Assembly (NCBI GenBank): GCA_036654455.1
Contig: JAVVRZ010000003.1
Location: forward strand, 1 to 64,000
DNA length: 64,000 bases
Direction: 5' to 3'
From: Clostridia bacterium
GTDB taxonomy: Bacteria; Bacillota; Clostridia; Christensenellales; CAG-314
The notes beneath the pieces were generated by a model that ran no database searches, was not told the origin of the DNA, and saw nothing but the letters and a program-made list of their open reading frames with translations. Both the position numbers and the translations under genes were made by a program. Shown in pieces: positions 44,323 through 53,160 of the stretch (positions within the stretch are counted from its first letter, which is position 1; every line of letters starts with the position of its first letter).

Positions 44323-44451
44323 TTATACAAATAAATAGCCTACAAGTAGCCAAATAACAACCGCCGCAAGCAAAGCTAGCAGTTTAAGAACTATATTGTT
44401 TACAAATATTTTGCGTAAAAAATTGCCAAAGGCTTTACCCTTATTCTTCAT
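44323..44451 (-). CDS. 42-residue CdaR remnant: membrane anchor without YbbR domains
   Basis: A 42-codon frame starting MKNKGKAFGNFLRKIFVNN with one membrane helix (VLKLLALLAAVVIWLLVGYLF). This resembles the N-terminal anchor of CdaR (about residues 1-30, KxLALLLAxxLW), which regulates CdaA and normally carries several extracellular YbbR domains. Here a stop follows directly after the helix. The start overlaps the last 11 nt of cdaA, the usual cdaA-cdaR coupling, and DUF1015 follows. It is either a truncated, still functional anchor or a decay product. It is short, but position, overlap and helix agree. Confidence 0.6.
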   Translation of the reverse strand: MKNKGKAFGNFLRKIFVNNIVLKLLALLAAVVIWLLVGYLFV

Positions 44452-45277
44452 ATTTCGCACCCCAAATTAGCTGTTCTTGTTCGCTACCGCCAGAAATGTT
44501 TAAAGCGTGTTTGACTACCTTGACCAAACTTTCGCCGTCTAAATACCTAATTAATCTACCATCGTGGCTAGCCGAGATAATGCCGGTTTCTTCGGATACA
44601 ATAATCGCCGTGTTTTGAGGGAACTGCTCGGTATGCCCTATGCCTGCACGGTGACGAGTGCCTAAGTCTTTGGATAAGTCCGTGCGGGAAGTAAGCGTTA
44701 AATAACAGCCCGCCGATATAAGTTTGTCCCCTACTATTAAAACTGCGCCGTCGTGCAAAGGCGAACGAGGGAAAAACAAAGTTTCAATAAGTTGACTAGA
44801 AATTTCTGCATTTAGCGAAGTACCGCTCTCTACTATGGATTGATTTATGTTGTCGGCAATAATTATCAATGCGCCTATATTTGCTTTACTCATATTAAGG
44901 CAAGCTTTTACAATATTGTTAACCGACTGTTGAAGTTCTTCTTGCGATAGCTCTTGCGCCGACAAAACATTAAACTTTCGTTTCCAGCTAAGCCTAAATA
45001 GCCCTCTCTTAATCTCACCGCTAAATAATATAAGCGGAAAAAGACAAAGCAACATAAGCAAAGCAAAAATATAAATTTTACCGCCTACAAACCCTAGTGT
45101 GTTAAACAAAAAAACTAGTAAAATTGCAATTATTTCAGCAAAACAAAACCAAGTTGAATTGTTTTTCTTGTAAAAACTATAAGAAAAATATATAACAACA
45201 AAGATAAACACAATCTCAATCGCCGAAATATAATTAAAATTTGTTATTGTTTTATATAAATAATCGGTAAAGTTCAA
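44441..45277 (-). CDS. cdaA: diadenylate cyclase CdaA
   Basis: A 278-residue membrane enzyme making c-di-AMP from two ATP. Three hydrophobic helices (about 15-80) precede the DAC domain with PLHDGAVLI (DGA) and GTRHRAGIG (RHR). The start codon is TTG at 45277, with AAGGAG 7 nt before it; no better ATG exists. c-di-AMP controls potassium and cell-wall homeostasis. The normal partners CdaR and GlmM are reduced or absent here. Confidence 0.93.
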   Translation of the reverse strand: MNFTDYLYKTITNFNYISAIEIVFIFVVIYFSYSFYKKNNSTWFCFAEIIAILLVFLFNTLGFVGGKIYIFALLMLLCLFPLILFSGEIKRGLFRLSWKRKFNVLSAQELSQEELQQSVNNIVKACLNMSKANIGALIIIADNINQSIVESGTSLNAEISSQLIETLFFPRSPLHDGAVLIVGDKLISAGCYLTLTSRTDLSKDLGTRHRAGIGHTEQFPQNTAIIVSEETGIISASHDGRLIRYLDGESLVKVVKHALNISGGSEQEQLIWGAKYEE

Positions 45278-45594
45278 TATAATTCTCCTTACATTAAGTC
45301 ACTATAATAATACAATATAAACGCAAAAAAATAAAGCCTTTTACAACAATTTTACATAGAATTACATTTAGATTTAAAATTGTATTATAATAGTCAATAA
45401 TGCGATACGCAACAAGCAAAGGACAAAACTAAATTATAACTAGTTGCGTTATAAAAAGTTTCTTCATAATTAAATTATCGCCTAGATAAAAGAAATATTT
45501 CTTAGCGATAATATAAAAGGATAAATAATTTGCCTCGCCGAGTACTCAGCGAGGCAAAAATGATAATTATTTAATTAAATTACAGCTAACCAAA
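45278..45594. other. intergenic, hydrogenase operon end to cdaA
   Basis: 317 nt, AT-rich. It holds the hydrogenase terminator (45529-45558) and a second stem around 45474-45510 (TTATCGC...GCGATAA). A TATTATAATA stretch near 45383 could be a -10 for cdaA on the minus strand. I see no open frame with a ribosome site. Confidence 0.5.
45529..45558 (-). terminator. terminator of hydrogenase operon
   Basis: TTTGCCTCGC pairs with GCGAGGCAAA. On the minus strand it is followed by TTATTTAT. It lies about 37 nt past the HydA stop. Confidence 0.8.
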
Positions 45595-47337
45595 TTACTT
45601 AATAGGCTTTGCCGTATAGTGGGTGTGCAATAGTTCGTGCGACTTATGAGAGTTGGGTTCGCCTAAAAATTCCTTATAAATTTCGATTATTTCGGGATTT
45701 TCGTGACTCTTTCTAGCTAAGCTCTTTTTGTCGGTGTCGTAAATTGCCTTTGCCCTAACTGCCCTAACGTCAATTTTGTCCCAGACATTTTCGGGTTGGA
45801 TAGGTTGACCGCCACCGGTTACGCAACCGCCCGGACAACACATAACTTCTATAAAGTGATAATCGCTAATTTTGCCGGCTTTAAGTTCTTCAAGAATAAG
45901 GTGAGCATTCTCAATACCATTAGTTACGGCTACCTTAACGTCAACGCCTGCTACTTTAACGGTTGCTCTCTTAATGCCTTCTGTGCCTCTTACTGCCTTA
46001 AAATCAAGCTTTTCAAGAGGTTTTTTCTCTAAAACTTCGCTTACTGTACGTAAAGCTGCCTCCATAACACCGCCCGTTGCTCCAAATAATAGACCGGCTT
46101 CGCTACCGTGACCGATTAAAGAATCAAAGTCGCCTTCGGGTAGTTCGGCAAAGTCAATACCGCAACGACGAATCATACGAGCAAGTTCACGAGTGGTAAT
46201 TGTAGCGTCTAAGTCTCTTATGCCCTCGGCATTCTGCATTTCGGGACGAGCAATTTCAACTTTCTTAGCTACGCAAGGCATAACGGTTACTGCAAAAATT
46301 TTGCGAGGGTCGATGTTGTGCTTTTCGGCGTAGTAAGTTTTTACAAGAGCGCCTGCCATCATTTGAGGACTCTTGCAAGTTGATAGATGCGGTAATAATT
46401 CGGGATAGTATTGTTCGATATAATTTATCCAGCCGGGAGAACACGAAGTAAACATAGGTAGAACTCCGCCCTTAGTAAGTCTGTTGATAAACTCTGTGCC
46501 TTCTTCCATAATTGTAAGGTCGGCTGCAAAGTCAATGTCAAGAACAGAATCAACGCCAAGTCTACGCATAGCCGTAACAAGTTTGCCTTGTTGATTTGTG
46601 CCAACGGGATAACCAAATTCTTCGCCGATTGCTACTCTTACGGCTGGGGCTGGCATCATAACTACGTGAATATCTTTGTTGGCAATAGCCGAAAAAACTT
46701 TGTCGGTGTCATCTTTTTCACGCAAAGCGCCTGTTGGACAAACCGTAATACATTGTCCGCAAGCTACGCAACCGACCTTGTCTAAGTCTTCGCCAAAGAA
46801 TGTGCCTATATGAGTGTTAAAACCACGCTCGTTTGCGCCGATTACAGAAACGTGTTGACGAGATTTGCACATAGCTACGCAACGACGACAAAGAATACAC
46901 TTAGAATTGTCTCTAATTAAATACGGCGTAACTTCAACTTCGCCCTTAGTCTTTGCGCCATCAAAACGATTAGCGTCACAATTATATTCTTGCGAGAGTC
47001 TTTGAAGTTGGCAGTTTTGGCTCTTCACGCAACTGTTGCAATCGTTGTTGTGGTTAGAGAGCATTAATTCTAGCGTAGTCTTGCGACTATCTAAAACTTT
47101 GTTTGTGTGAGTGAAAATTTCCATATTGGGAGTTGCTGGCAGAACGCAAGCGGCTTGCAGTCCACGCATATTCTTAACTTCAACAACACAAATACGGCAA
47201 GCGCCGAGAGGATTAAGGTCTTTAAAATAGCACAATGTAGGAATATTAACGCCTACGTGACGGCACGCCTGTAAAACCGTGCTACCCTCGGGTACTTCAT
47301 ATTGAATATTATCAATTTTTAAGGTAATTGTTTTCAT
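45595..47337 (-). CDS. hydA: [FeFe] hydrogenase catalytic subunit (HydA/HndD-type)
   Basis: A 580-residue NADH-linked hydrogenase. The N-terminal 2Fe-2S domain has Cys36, 47, 50 and 64. A His-Cys cluster lies near HNNDCNSCVKSQNC. Two 4Fe-4S sites are CILCRRCVAMC and CVACGQCITVCP. The H-cluster motifs are TSCSPGW (L1), MPCVAK (L2) and MCCPGGCVTGGGQP (L3). L1 has Ser where CpI of C. pasteurianum has the second Cys; I believe this is frequent in NAD-dependent enzymes but could not check. With the 595- and 166-residue subunits it forms a HydABC-type complex that probably evolves H2 from NADH and ferredoxin. It is last in a ten-gene operon. Confidence 0.95.
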   Translation of the reverse strand: MKTITLKIDNIQYEVPEGSTVLQACRHVGVNIPTLCYFKDLNPLGACRICVVEVKNMRGLQAACVLPATPNMEIFTHTNKVLDSRKTTLELMLSNHNNDCNSCVKSQNCQLQRLSQEYNCDANRFDGAKTKGEVEVTPYLIRDNSKCILCRRCVAMCKSRQHVSVIGANERGFNTHIGTFFGEDLDKVGCVACGQCITVCPTGALREKDDTDKVFSAIANKDIHVVMMPAPAVRVAIGEEFGYPVGTNQQGKLVTAMRRLGVDSVLDIDFAADLTIMEEGTEFINRLTKGGVLPMFTSCSPGWINYIEQYYPELLPHLSTCKSPQMMAGALVKTYYAEKHNIDPRKIFAVTVMPCVAKKVEIARPEMQNAEGIRDLDATITTRELARMIRRCGIDFAELPEGDFDSLIGHGSEAGLLFGATGGVMEAALRTVSEVLEKKPLEKLDFKAVRGTEGIKRATVKVAGVDVKVAVTNGIENAHLILEELKAGKISDYHFIEVMCCPGGCVTGGGQPIQPENVWDKIDVRAVRAKAIYDTDKKSLARKSHENPEIIEIYKEFLGEPNSHKSHELLHTHYTAKPIK

Positions 47338-47349
47338 TTATTTTTCTCC

Positions 47350-49137
47350 TTACTTCTTGTAAATTGCGCCCTTAGGACACTTAGCGGCGCATAAACCGCA
47401 CTTGATGCACTTAGTTACGTCTAGGGTGTGAACTTTCTTAACTTCGCCCGAGATTGCTTTAACTGGGCAATTTCTTGCGCACAAAGTACAACCGATACAT
47501 TTCTCGGGGTCAATGTGGAAGTTAATAAGAGCTTTGCACACGCCGGCAGGACAAACTTTGTCAACTATATGAGAAACATATTCGTCTCTAAAATATCTTA
47601 ATGTTGATAGTACGGGGTTAGCCGCAGTCTTGCCCAAAGCGCATAGAGCGGTATCTGCCATATATTCGGCGAGCGACTCCATTTTGTCAAGGTCTTCCAT
47701 TGTAGCCGTACCCTTAGTAACCTTAGTGAGCATTTCAAGCAGTCTTTTTGTGCCGATACGACAAGAAGTACATTTACCGCAAGATTCGTCAACGATAAAT
47801 TCTAGGTAGAACTTAGCGATGTCGACCATACAGTTGTCTTCGTCCATAATAATCATACCGCCACTACCCATCATTGAACCCATCTCGATAAGTTTGTCAT
47901 ATTCGATTGGTATATCTAGGTGAGCCGCAGGGATACAACCGCCCGAAGGTCCGCCTGTTTGAACTGCCTTAAATTTCTTACCGTTACGGATACCTCCGCC
48001 TATCTCATAAATTACCTCTCTAAGCGTAGTGCCCATAGGAATTTCTACTAGACCAGTGTTAACAATTTTACCGCCGATTGCAAATACTTTTGTGCCACGA
48101 GAACGTTCTGTCCCCATTGTCTTAAACCAATCTGCGCCCTTATTTATAATTTGAGCGATATTTGCATAAGTTTCTACGTTATTTAATATTGTGGGCTTAG
48201 CAAAAAGACCTTTAACGGCTGGGAAAGGCGGGCGTACTCTGGGTTCGCCACGATTACCTTCGATTGAAGTCATTAAGGCTGTTTCTTCGCCACATACAAA
48301 TGCGCCTGCGCCTAATTTAATGTCTAGGTCAAAGCAAAATGAAGTGCCAAAGATATTGTTGCCTAGCAAGCCATATTCTTTTGCGTCGGCTATTGCCTTT
48401 TTAAGTCTTTTAACCGCTATTGGATATTCTGCACGAATATAAACAAAACCTTGACTTGAACCGATAGCGTAGCCTGCGATTGCCATAGCCTCGATTACGC
48501 AGTGAGGGTCGCCTTCAAGAATTGACCTGTCCATAAATGCGCCCGGGTCGCCTTCGTCGGCGTTACAACAAACATATTTAACGGGATTATCTTGTAAATA
48601 TGCAAATTCCCACTTCTTGCCTGTGGGGAAACCGCCACCGCCACGACCACGCAAACCGCTATCTTTGATAACATTGATAACTTCTTCTTTGGTCATTTCG
48701 GTTAAAACCTTGCCTAAGGCTTGATAACCGTCGTGAGCGATGTATTCTTCGATATTTTCGGGGTCAATTACGCCACAGTTGCGTAGCGCAACCCTTACTT
48801 GCTTCTTTAAAAATTCGGTTTGACTTAAAGAAAGGACTTGTTCCTTAGTGTCGTCCTCAGTATGAAGCAATCTCTTGACAATTCTACCCTTAATAATATG
48901 CTCGGCGACAATTTCTTTTACGTCGGCAACCGTGATTGAGTGGTAGAACGCTCCCTCGGGATAAACTACCATAATTGGACCCTTAGCGCAAAGACCGAAA
49001 CAACCAGTCATAATAACTTTGACTTCTTCTTCAAGCTTATTAGCCTTAATTTCAGCGTTTAGCGCATCGATAATTTCGTGTGAGTGGTTAGAGGTACAAC
49101 CTGTGCCACCACAAACTAGTATGTAAGACCTTATCAT
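47350..49137 (-). CDS. hydB: NADH-binding hydrogenase subunit (HydB/HndC, NuoF-like)
   Basis: A 595-residue flavoprotein. A thioredoxin-like 2Fe-2S domain (VCGGTGCTS, then TGCFGLCAKGP) comes first. The NuoF core with FMN/NADH motif GRGGGGFPTG (about 172-181) follows, then the 4Fe-4S site SCGKCTSCRIG near 475. Two C-terminal ferredoxin motifs (CIGCTLCARNCP and CIKCGLCAAKCP) end the protein. It passes electrons between NADH, ferredoxin and HydA. It lies 12 nt from hydA. Confidence 0.95.
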   Translation of the reverse strand: MIRSYILVCGGTGCTSNHSHEIIDALNAEIKANKLEEEVKVIMTGCFGLCAKGPIMVVYPEGAFYHSITVADVKEIVAEHIIKGRIVKRLLHTEDDTKEQVLSLSQTEFLKKQVRVALRNCGVIDPENIEEYIAHDGYQALGKVLTEMTKEEVINVIKDSGLRGRGGGGFPTGKKWEFAYLQDNPVKYVCCNADEGDPGAFMDRSILEGDPHCVIEAMAIAGYAIGSSQGFVYIRAEYPIAVKRLKKAIADAKEYGLLGNNIFGTSFCFDLDIKLGAGAFVCGEETALMTSIEGNRGEPRVRPPFPAVKGLFAKPTILNNVETYANIAQIINKGADWFKTMGTERSRGTKVFAIGGKIVNTGLVEIPMGTTLREVIYEIGGGIRNGKKFKAVQTGGPSGGCIPAAHLDIPIEYDKLIEMGSMMGSGGMIIMDEDNCMVDIAKFYLEFIVDESCGKCTSCRIGTKRLLEMLTKVTKGTATMEDLDKMESLAEYMADTALCALGKTAANPVLSTLRYFRDEYVSHIVDKVCPAGVCKALINFHIDPEKCIGCTLCARNCPVKAISGEVKKVHTLDVTKCIKCGLCAAKCPKGAIYKK

Positions 49138-49150
49138 TTTTCTCCTCCGT

Positions 49151-49516
49151 TTATACTAAATTTATATATTCTTTTACTGGGTTGCCATTGACTAGATGCT
49201 CGGTGACAATTCTGGCAACTTTTTCGGGAGTAACCAACACATAAGTAACTTTTTCTTTGTTGGGCATAAACACTTCTACGATAGGCTCGTATTTGCACAT
49301 ACCTATACAGCCGGTTTGGCTGACAATAACATTTTTAAGGTTGCGTTTAGCTACCTCGGCAATTAATTCGTTTAATACTGGTCTTGCGCCTGCCGCTATA
49401 CCGCAAGTTGCCATACCAACAACAACTCGGGTTGTTTCTTCGCCGACATTTTGACGATTAAGCCCCATATTAAGCACTTTTTCTTTGATTGCGTTAAGCT
49501 CTTGTAAAGATTTCAT
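49151..49516 (-). CDS. HndB-like (2Fe-2S) thioredoxin-fold protein
   Basis: 121 residues. A thioredoxin-like ferredoxin with cysteines in GMATCGIAAGA and SQTGCIGMCKYEP. It resembles HndB of the four-subunit NADP-reducing hydrogenase of Desulfovibrio, here in addition to the three HydABC-type subunits. Its start overlaps the preceding GHKL gene by 4 nt. Confidence 0.85.
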   Translation of the reverse strand: MKSLQELNAIKEKVLNMGLNRQNVGEETTRVVVGMATCGIAAGARPVLNELIAEVAKRNLKNVIVSQTGCIGMCKYEPIVEVFMPNKEKVTYVLVTPEKVARIVTEHLVNGNPVKEYINLV

Positions 49517-50070
49517 AAAATCTCATATCCTCCATTTGTCTTATTTATATTCTCTAAAATATAATTACTAATAAATTGCGTCACTTCGGGTTGAACTATT
49601 GATACTTCGCCTAGCATTTCTTTAATTTCTAAGGTGCTAAATATAAACTCCTGTTTATTTACTCTGTAAGTAAATAGGTAGTTAATATTCTGGTTTGCTT
49701 GAATTAACAAACTAATAGTCGAAGCAAGGTCGCCCATAGGCATACGGTCAATATTGTTTATTTCAAAGGTAGCCGTAATAGTCGTGCCAAAGCCTACCTT
49801 AGAGGTAATGTTAAAACTGCCGTTTGACTGCAAGGCCGAAAGCTTAAATAGTGGTATTCCTAAGCCGACTTTGCGAGTTGTGCGAGTTGTGGTAAAAGGG
49901 TCACAAACCTTAGCTATAAACTCTTGACTCATACCGCAACCATTGTCGGTAATTACTAGGGTAAGCAAATTGACGCTAAAATTATAATCTACCACAATAT
50001 CAATTTGAGTTGAACCCGCTGTAATTGAGTTGTTGACTATATCTAATATATTTAGTGATAATTCTTTCAT
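49513..50070 (-). CDS. GHKL ATPase-domain protein
   Basis: 185 residues of a histidine-kinase-like ATPase fold, without a sensor or phosphoacceptor domain. An N box-like ILDIVNNSITAGST is followed by TDNGCGM (G1) and GLGIPLF (G2). Such stand-alone ATPases recur in clostridial [FeFe]-hydrogenase operons. It could act as a regulatory kinase. It overlaps both neighbours by 4 nt (ATGA-type), suggesting tight stoichiometry. Confidence 0.8.
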   Translation of the reverse strand: MKELSLNILDIVNNSITAGSTQIDIVVDYNFSVNLLTLVITDNGCGMSQEFIAKVCDPFTTTRTTRKVGLGIPLFKLSALQSNGSFNITSKVGFGTTITATFEINNIDRMPMGDLASTISLLIQANQNINYLFTYRVNKQEFIFSTLEIKEMLGEVSIVQPEVTQFISNYILENINKTNGGYEIL

Positions 50071-50783
50071 AATTTGTTTGGTCTAACCGACAGCATATTA
50101 ATTAAGTTGGTCTTTGACAAACTGTCAAGTTCGATATAACTGCTAAATCTAACTAACGCCTCGATATTATGAGCGTCGCTGTCGCAAATGATGTTATATT
50201 TGCCACGATATTGTTCTATCAAACTAGCCGGACAAACAGACGACACTTCAAGAGTAGTTACGTTGAGGTCTGGCGGAAGGCTACCCAGTACGGACAATAC
50301 GCTAAAACTATCTCGGTCTATGTGAGCTGGAATTGCAACCCCGCCTAACTTTGACACCTCGTCTACGAGTTCAAAAATATCGTAACAAGTCGCAACGTTA
50401 AGCAAATCGTCGTATTGTTTAACGACGTTGTCGTCTTTATCTAATACAAGTTGCTTGTTGTAAAAAGAGGTGTTAAGCGGATATTTTGGTATTTGCTGAT
50501 AAATACGCTTAAATAAATCTAACCCTTGCTTATATGTTCTAAAAAGACATAGAACGTGTATTTCTTCGCTAGTAGTAACTTCCATAGCCGGAATTGTAAC
50601 TATGCCATACTGTCTTGCATACGCTTCTAACGCAGGGTAATTCTCGATTGCGTTATGGTCGGCAAGAGCGATAATTTGGGTATCCAGAAGATGGCTCATA
50701 TTGACAATATTTGAAATTGTATTATCTTCTTCTGCGCAACCGCTCAATACCGAATGAATATGTAAATCAGCCTTTATTTGCAT
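50067..50783 (-). CDS. PHP-domain metal phosphoesterase
   Basis: 238 residues. PHP motifs: ADLHIHSVLSGC (metal His), ALADHNAIENYP, PAMEVTTSEEIHVL and a C-terminal ICDSDAHN. Probably a small-molecule phosphatase. The substrate is unknown, but the hydrogenase-operon setting suggests a regulatory nucleotide. The ATG at 50783 is preferred (GTGGAG 8 nt upstream); a longer frame to 50798 is rejected. It overlaps the upstream DRTGG gene by 17 nt. Confidence 0.82.
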   Translation of the reverse strand: MQIKADLHIHSVLSGCAEEDNTISNIVNMSHLLDTQIIALADHNAIENYPALEAYARQYGIVTIPAMEVTTSEEIHVLCLFRTYKQGLDLFKRIYQQIPKYPLNTSFYNKQLVLDKDDNVVKQYDDLLNVATCYDIFELVDEVSKLGGVAIPAHIDRDSFSVLSVLGSLPPDLNVTTLEVSSVCPASLIEQYRGKYNIICDSDAHNIEALVRFSSYIELDSLSKTNLINMLSVRPNKL

Positions 50784-51123
50784 TGATATACTCCACAATT
50801 AGTCTAGCCGAATCAAATGATGTTAACTTTGTGCCGAGTATGCAAATATTCTGGGTTTGCGCCCTTTCAAGTAGAACAGCGTCGGGTATAACCGAATCGC
50901 AAAGCAACACACAACTACATTCGGTAAGCTTAGCAACCGCAAGTACATTGACGTTAGACATAATTGTTAGCCAACAACAATTTGTTTGAGCTTTGCCCAT
51001 TACAAAGCTAAGTAAGTCCCCTATGTAGAAGTTTGTAACCGAACAAGTTTCGCCCGGAACATAAGTCGTAGCCGAAACAATACTGGCTATATCTCTATTA
51101 GTAAGGGGTATATTATTTGTCAT
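50767..51123 (-). CDS. DRTGG-like domain protein (second copy)
   Basis: 118 residues, a paralogue in pattern of the DRTGG protein at 52802-53146. DRTGG-like domains are thought to be ligand-binding regulatory modules. It is cytoplasmic. Its start overlaps the sensory-hydrogenase gene end by 11 nt. The ligand is unknown. Confidence 0.7.
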   Translation of the reverse strand: MTNNIPLTNRDIASIVSATTYVPGETCSVTNFYIGDLLSFVMGKAQTNCCWLTIMSNVNVLAVAKLTECSCVLLCDSVIPDAVLLERAQTQNICILGTKLTSFDSARLIVEYINANKG

Positions 51124-52363
51124 TTTTAAGCCTCATCATAACGCATTGTTTAATGTCGACTAGACCCTGCACTACGTCTTCGGCAAAAGAACGGCAGTTA
51201 GGCGAACCGCATACGCCACAATCTAATCTAGGCAAACAATTAAGAACTTTTTCGAGGTGTTCCATCTTATCCATAGCTACGGTTATGTCGCTATCTAGCT
51301 TGTACACGTCCTTAGTTTGCCATTCCCAAGAGTCTTGGTAATATTCTACGGGCTTATCTAATCTATCGCACGAATTTGTCTTATTTAATAAAGTAGTCTT
51401 GCGCAAAGTGTGAATTTTGCTCTTAGCGATAAAAGTATTGATAACGTTAAACACTCCGCCTACGCAACCGCTGTGACAAGCGTGTAATTCGACAAAGTCA
51501 ATATTTTCTAATTTGCCGTCTTCTAGCTCACGCAAAATTGAAATGCAGTTGTCAATGCCGTCAGCCGCAAGTTGACGAGTGTTAGGAAAACTTGCCGCTT
51601 CGCCTCCGCTAGTCGACCAAGCTATGCCGTTGCTTGACGCTTTAAGCCTTTGCTTGATAACTACGTCGTCTTTATCTACCTTTTGCAAACGTTTGCAAAC
51701 TTCTGACACGCTTAACGCCCCAGAAAGTTCGGGTACGCTTGAATAAAAACCATCGATTATAGCTTGCGCTTTTGCCGGGCAAGGAGAAATGTAGAATACG
51801 CCGATTTCGCTGTCGGGTAAACCGCTAAGCTCTCTCGCTTCGGCTCGGGCTTCCTTTGCGGCAAGCACAAGAGGCGGTAAATGAGTTACTAAATTATCTT
51901 TTAAACATTGATATTTTGTTAAAATAAGTTCTACGCAAGCCGGGCAAACAGTTGAAATTGCCGGAGTCTTGCAGTCGCCCATAATAAAGGTTTCACGTTT
52001 GATTAAGGACAATAAGTCTGAGGCACGAGCAGTTTCGTAAACGTGGTCAAAACCTATGTTATATAAACCATTAAGGATTAAATCTGGGTCGTCTAAGTGA
52101 GGAAATTGAGCAAATAAGCACGAAGGCGCAAGCGCAACGTTAAATTTATAATTGCCTAGCGTATCAAAACCGTCGCATTGGGCGGAAATGGCGTGAGAAG
52201 GGCAAGCTCTAACGCAATTACCACAAGAAATACACTTGTCATAATTGATTGACGCTTTACCTTGACGAACTCTTATTGCTTGGGTTGGGCATTTCTTCAT
52301 ACAGTTAGTACAGCCCACACACTTAGCGGTGTCTAATTGAATTGACTTAAACCCCTTAGTCAT
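51113..52363 (-). CDS. sensory-type [FeFe] hydrogenase-like protein
   Basis: About 416 residues. Two N-terminal 4Fe-4S motifs (CVGCTNCMKKCP and CISCGNCVRACP) precede a shortened hydrogenase core. The C-terminal Fe-S domain has CGVCGSPNCRSFAEDV. The H-cluster loops are degenerate: STVCPACVEL for L1, SPCPAK for L2, ELHACHSGCVGG for L3. The ligand cysteines could remain, but the first Cys of the usual TSCC (the proton donor) is replaced and L3 lacks GGGQP. This fits an H2 or redox sensor rather than a turnover enzyme. The start is set at ATG 52363 (AGGTGG upstream); an in-frame GTG at 52372 would add three residues. Confidence 0.82.
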   Translation of the reverse strand: MTKGFKSIQLDTAKCVGCTNCMKKCPTQAIRVRQGKASINYDKCISCGNCVRACPSHAISAQCDGFDTLGNYKFNVALAPSCLFAQFPHLDDPDLILNGLYNIGFDHVYETARASDLLSLIKRETFIMGDCKTPAISTVCPACVELILTKYQCLKDNLVTHLPPLVLAAKEARAEARELSGLPDSEIGVFYISPCPAKAQAIIDGFYSSVPELSGALSVSEVCKRLQKVDKDDVVIKQRLKASSNGIAWSTSGGEAASFPNTRQLAADGIDNCISILRELEDGKLENIDFVELHACHSGCVGGVFNVINTFIAKSKIHTLRKTTLLNKTNSCDRLDKPVEYYQDSWEWQTKDVYKLDSDITVAMDKMEHLEKVLNCLPRLDCGVCGSPNCRSFAEDVVQGLVDIKQCVMMRLKNDK

Positions 52364-52382
52364 ATTGTCCACCTAATAAAAA

Positions 52383-52805
52383 TTACATTTTGAATGTCAT
52401 TGTTATGGTAGTGCCTACGCCTACCGTTGATTGAATATCCATAGAATCGCTATATTTTTTCATATTTGGCAGTCCCATACCTGCGCCAAAACCTAATTCT
52501 CGTATCTGCGAAGTAGCGGTTGAATAACCTTCCTTCATCGCTAGTTCGATATTTTCTATGCCCTTGCCGGTGTCGGCAAGCGTAACGGTAATAACGCTAG
52601 GGTCCATTGTAACAATAGCGTAACCGCCGTTTGCGTGGATAACCATATTTATTTCGCCCTCGTACATAGCTATTACCACACGGCGAATTGTTTCGTCGGC
52701 AATACCTAGTTGTTTAAGCCTAGATTTAATCTGTTGAGAGGCGTGACCGGCAAGGTCAAAATTACTGCCGTCTACCTCAAACTTCCACTCTATATTTGGC
52801 ATCAC
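52383..52805 (-). CDS. RsbW-like GHKL ATPase / anti-sigma-type kinase
   Basis: 140 residues of an HATPase_c fold. VVIAMYEGEINMVIHANGG is the N box, VTLADTGKGI the G1 box and LGFGAGMGLPNMKKYSD the G2 box. It resembles serine kinases of the RsbW/SpoIIAB group. In this operon it may phosphorylate a regulator. It overlaps the DRTGG gene by 4 nt. Confidence 0.8.
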   Translation of the reverse strand: MMPNIEWKFEVDGSNFDLAGHASQQIKSRLKQLGIADETIRRVVIAMYEGEINMVIHANGGYAIVTMDPSVITVTLADTGKGIENIELAMKEGYSTATSQIRELGFGAGMGLPNMKKYSDSMDIQSTVGVGTTITMTFKM

Positions 52806-53146
52806 ATACCACCTATTATGCCGGCGGAATAGAGCTTACCGCAAGCGGTAAACATTTTCTCTTTGGTTGTAAGCAAAATTATGTTGTTTTCTTTGGCTAG
52901 TTGAATGGTCTTGTCGTCGGGCAACTTGCCACGAACAAAACAAACGCATTTCATATCCATCATAAGAGCAGTTCTAACTACTTGCGGATTGGCTAGCCCG
53001 GTAAGAAGAACAGCTTGGTCTTTGACCATAGCAAGCACGTCGGACATCATATCGCTACCGCAAGCCGATACGATGTTAGTATCAAGTAAATCTTCTCCGT
53101 TTAGCACATCTGCGCTCAATAAAGTTGCTACTTCTCTTATAGTCAT
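52802..53146 (-). CDS. DRTGG-domain protein (first copy)
   Basis: 114 residues starting MTIREVATLLSADVLNG, a DRTGG-like fold with MVKDQAVLLTGL and CVCFVRGKLPDDKTIQLAKEN. Function unknown; DRTGG domains accompany CBS domains and hydrogenase genes elsewhere. It is the second gene of the operon, 14 nt after the NuoE-like subunit. Confidence 0.75.
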   Translation of the reverse strand: MTIREVATLLSADVLNGEDLLDTNIVSACGSDMMSDVLAMVKDQAVLLTGLANPQVVRTALMMDMKCVCFVRGKLPDDKTIQLAKENNIILLTTKEKMFTACGKLYSAGIIGGM

Positions 53147-53160
53147 AACTACTTACTTCC

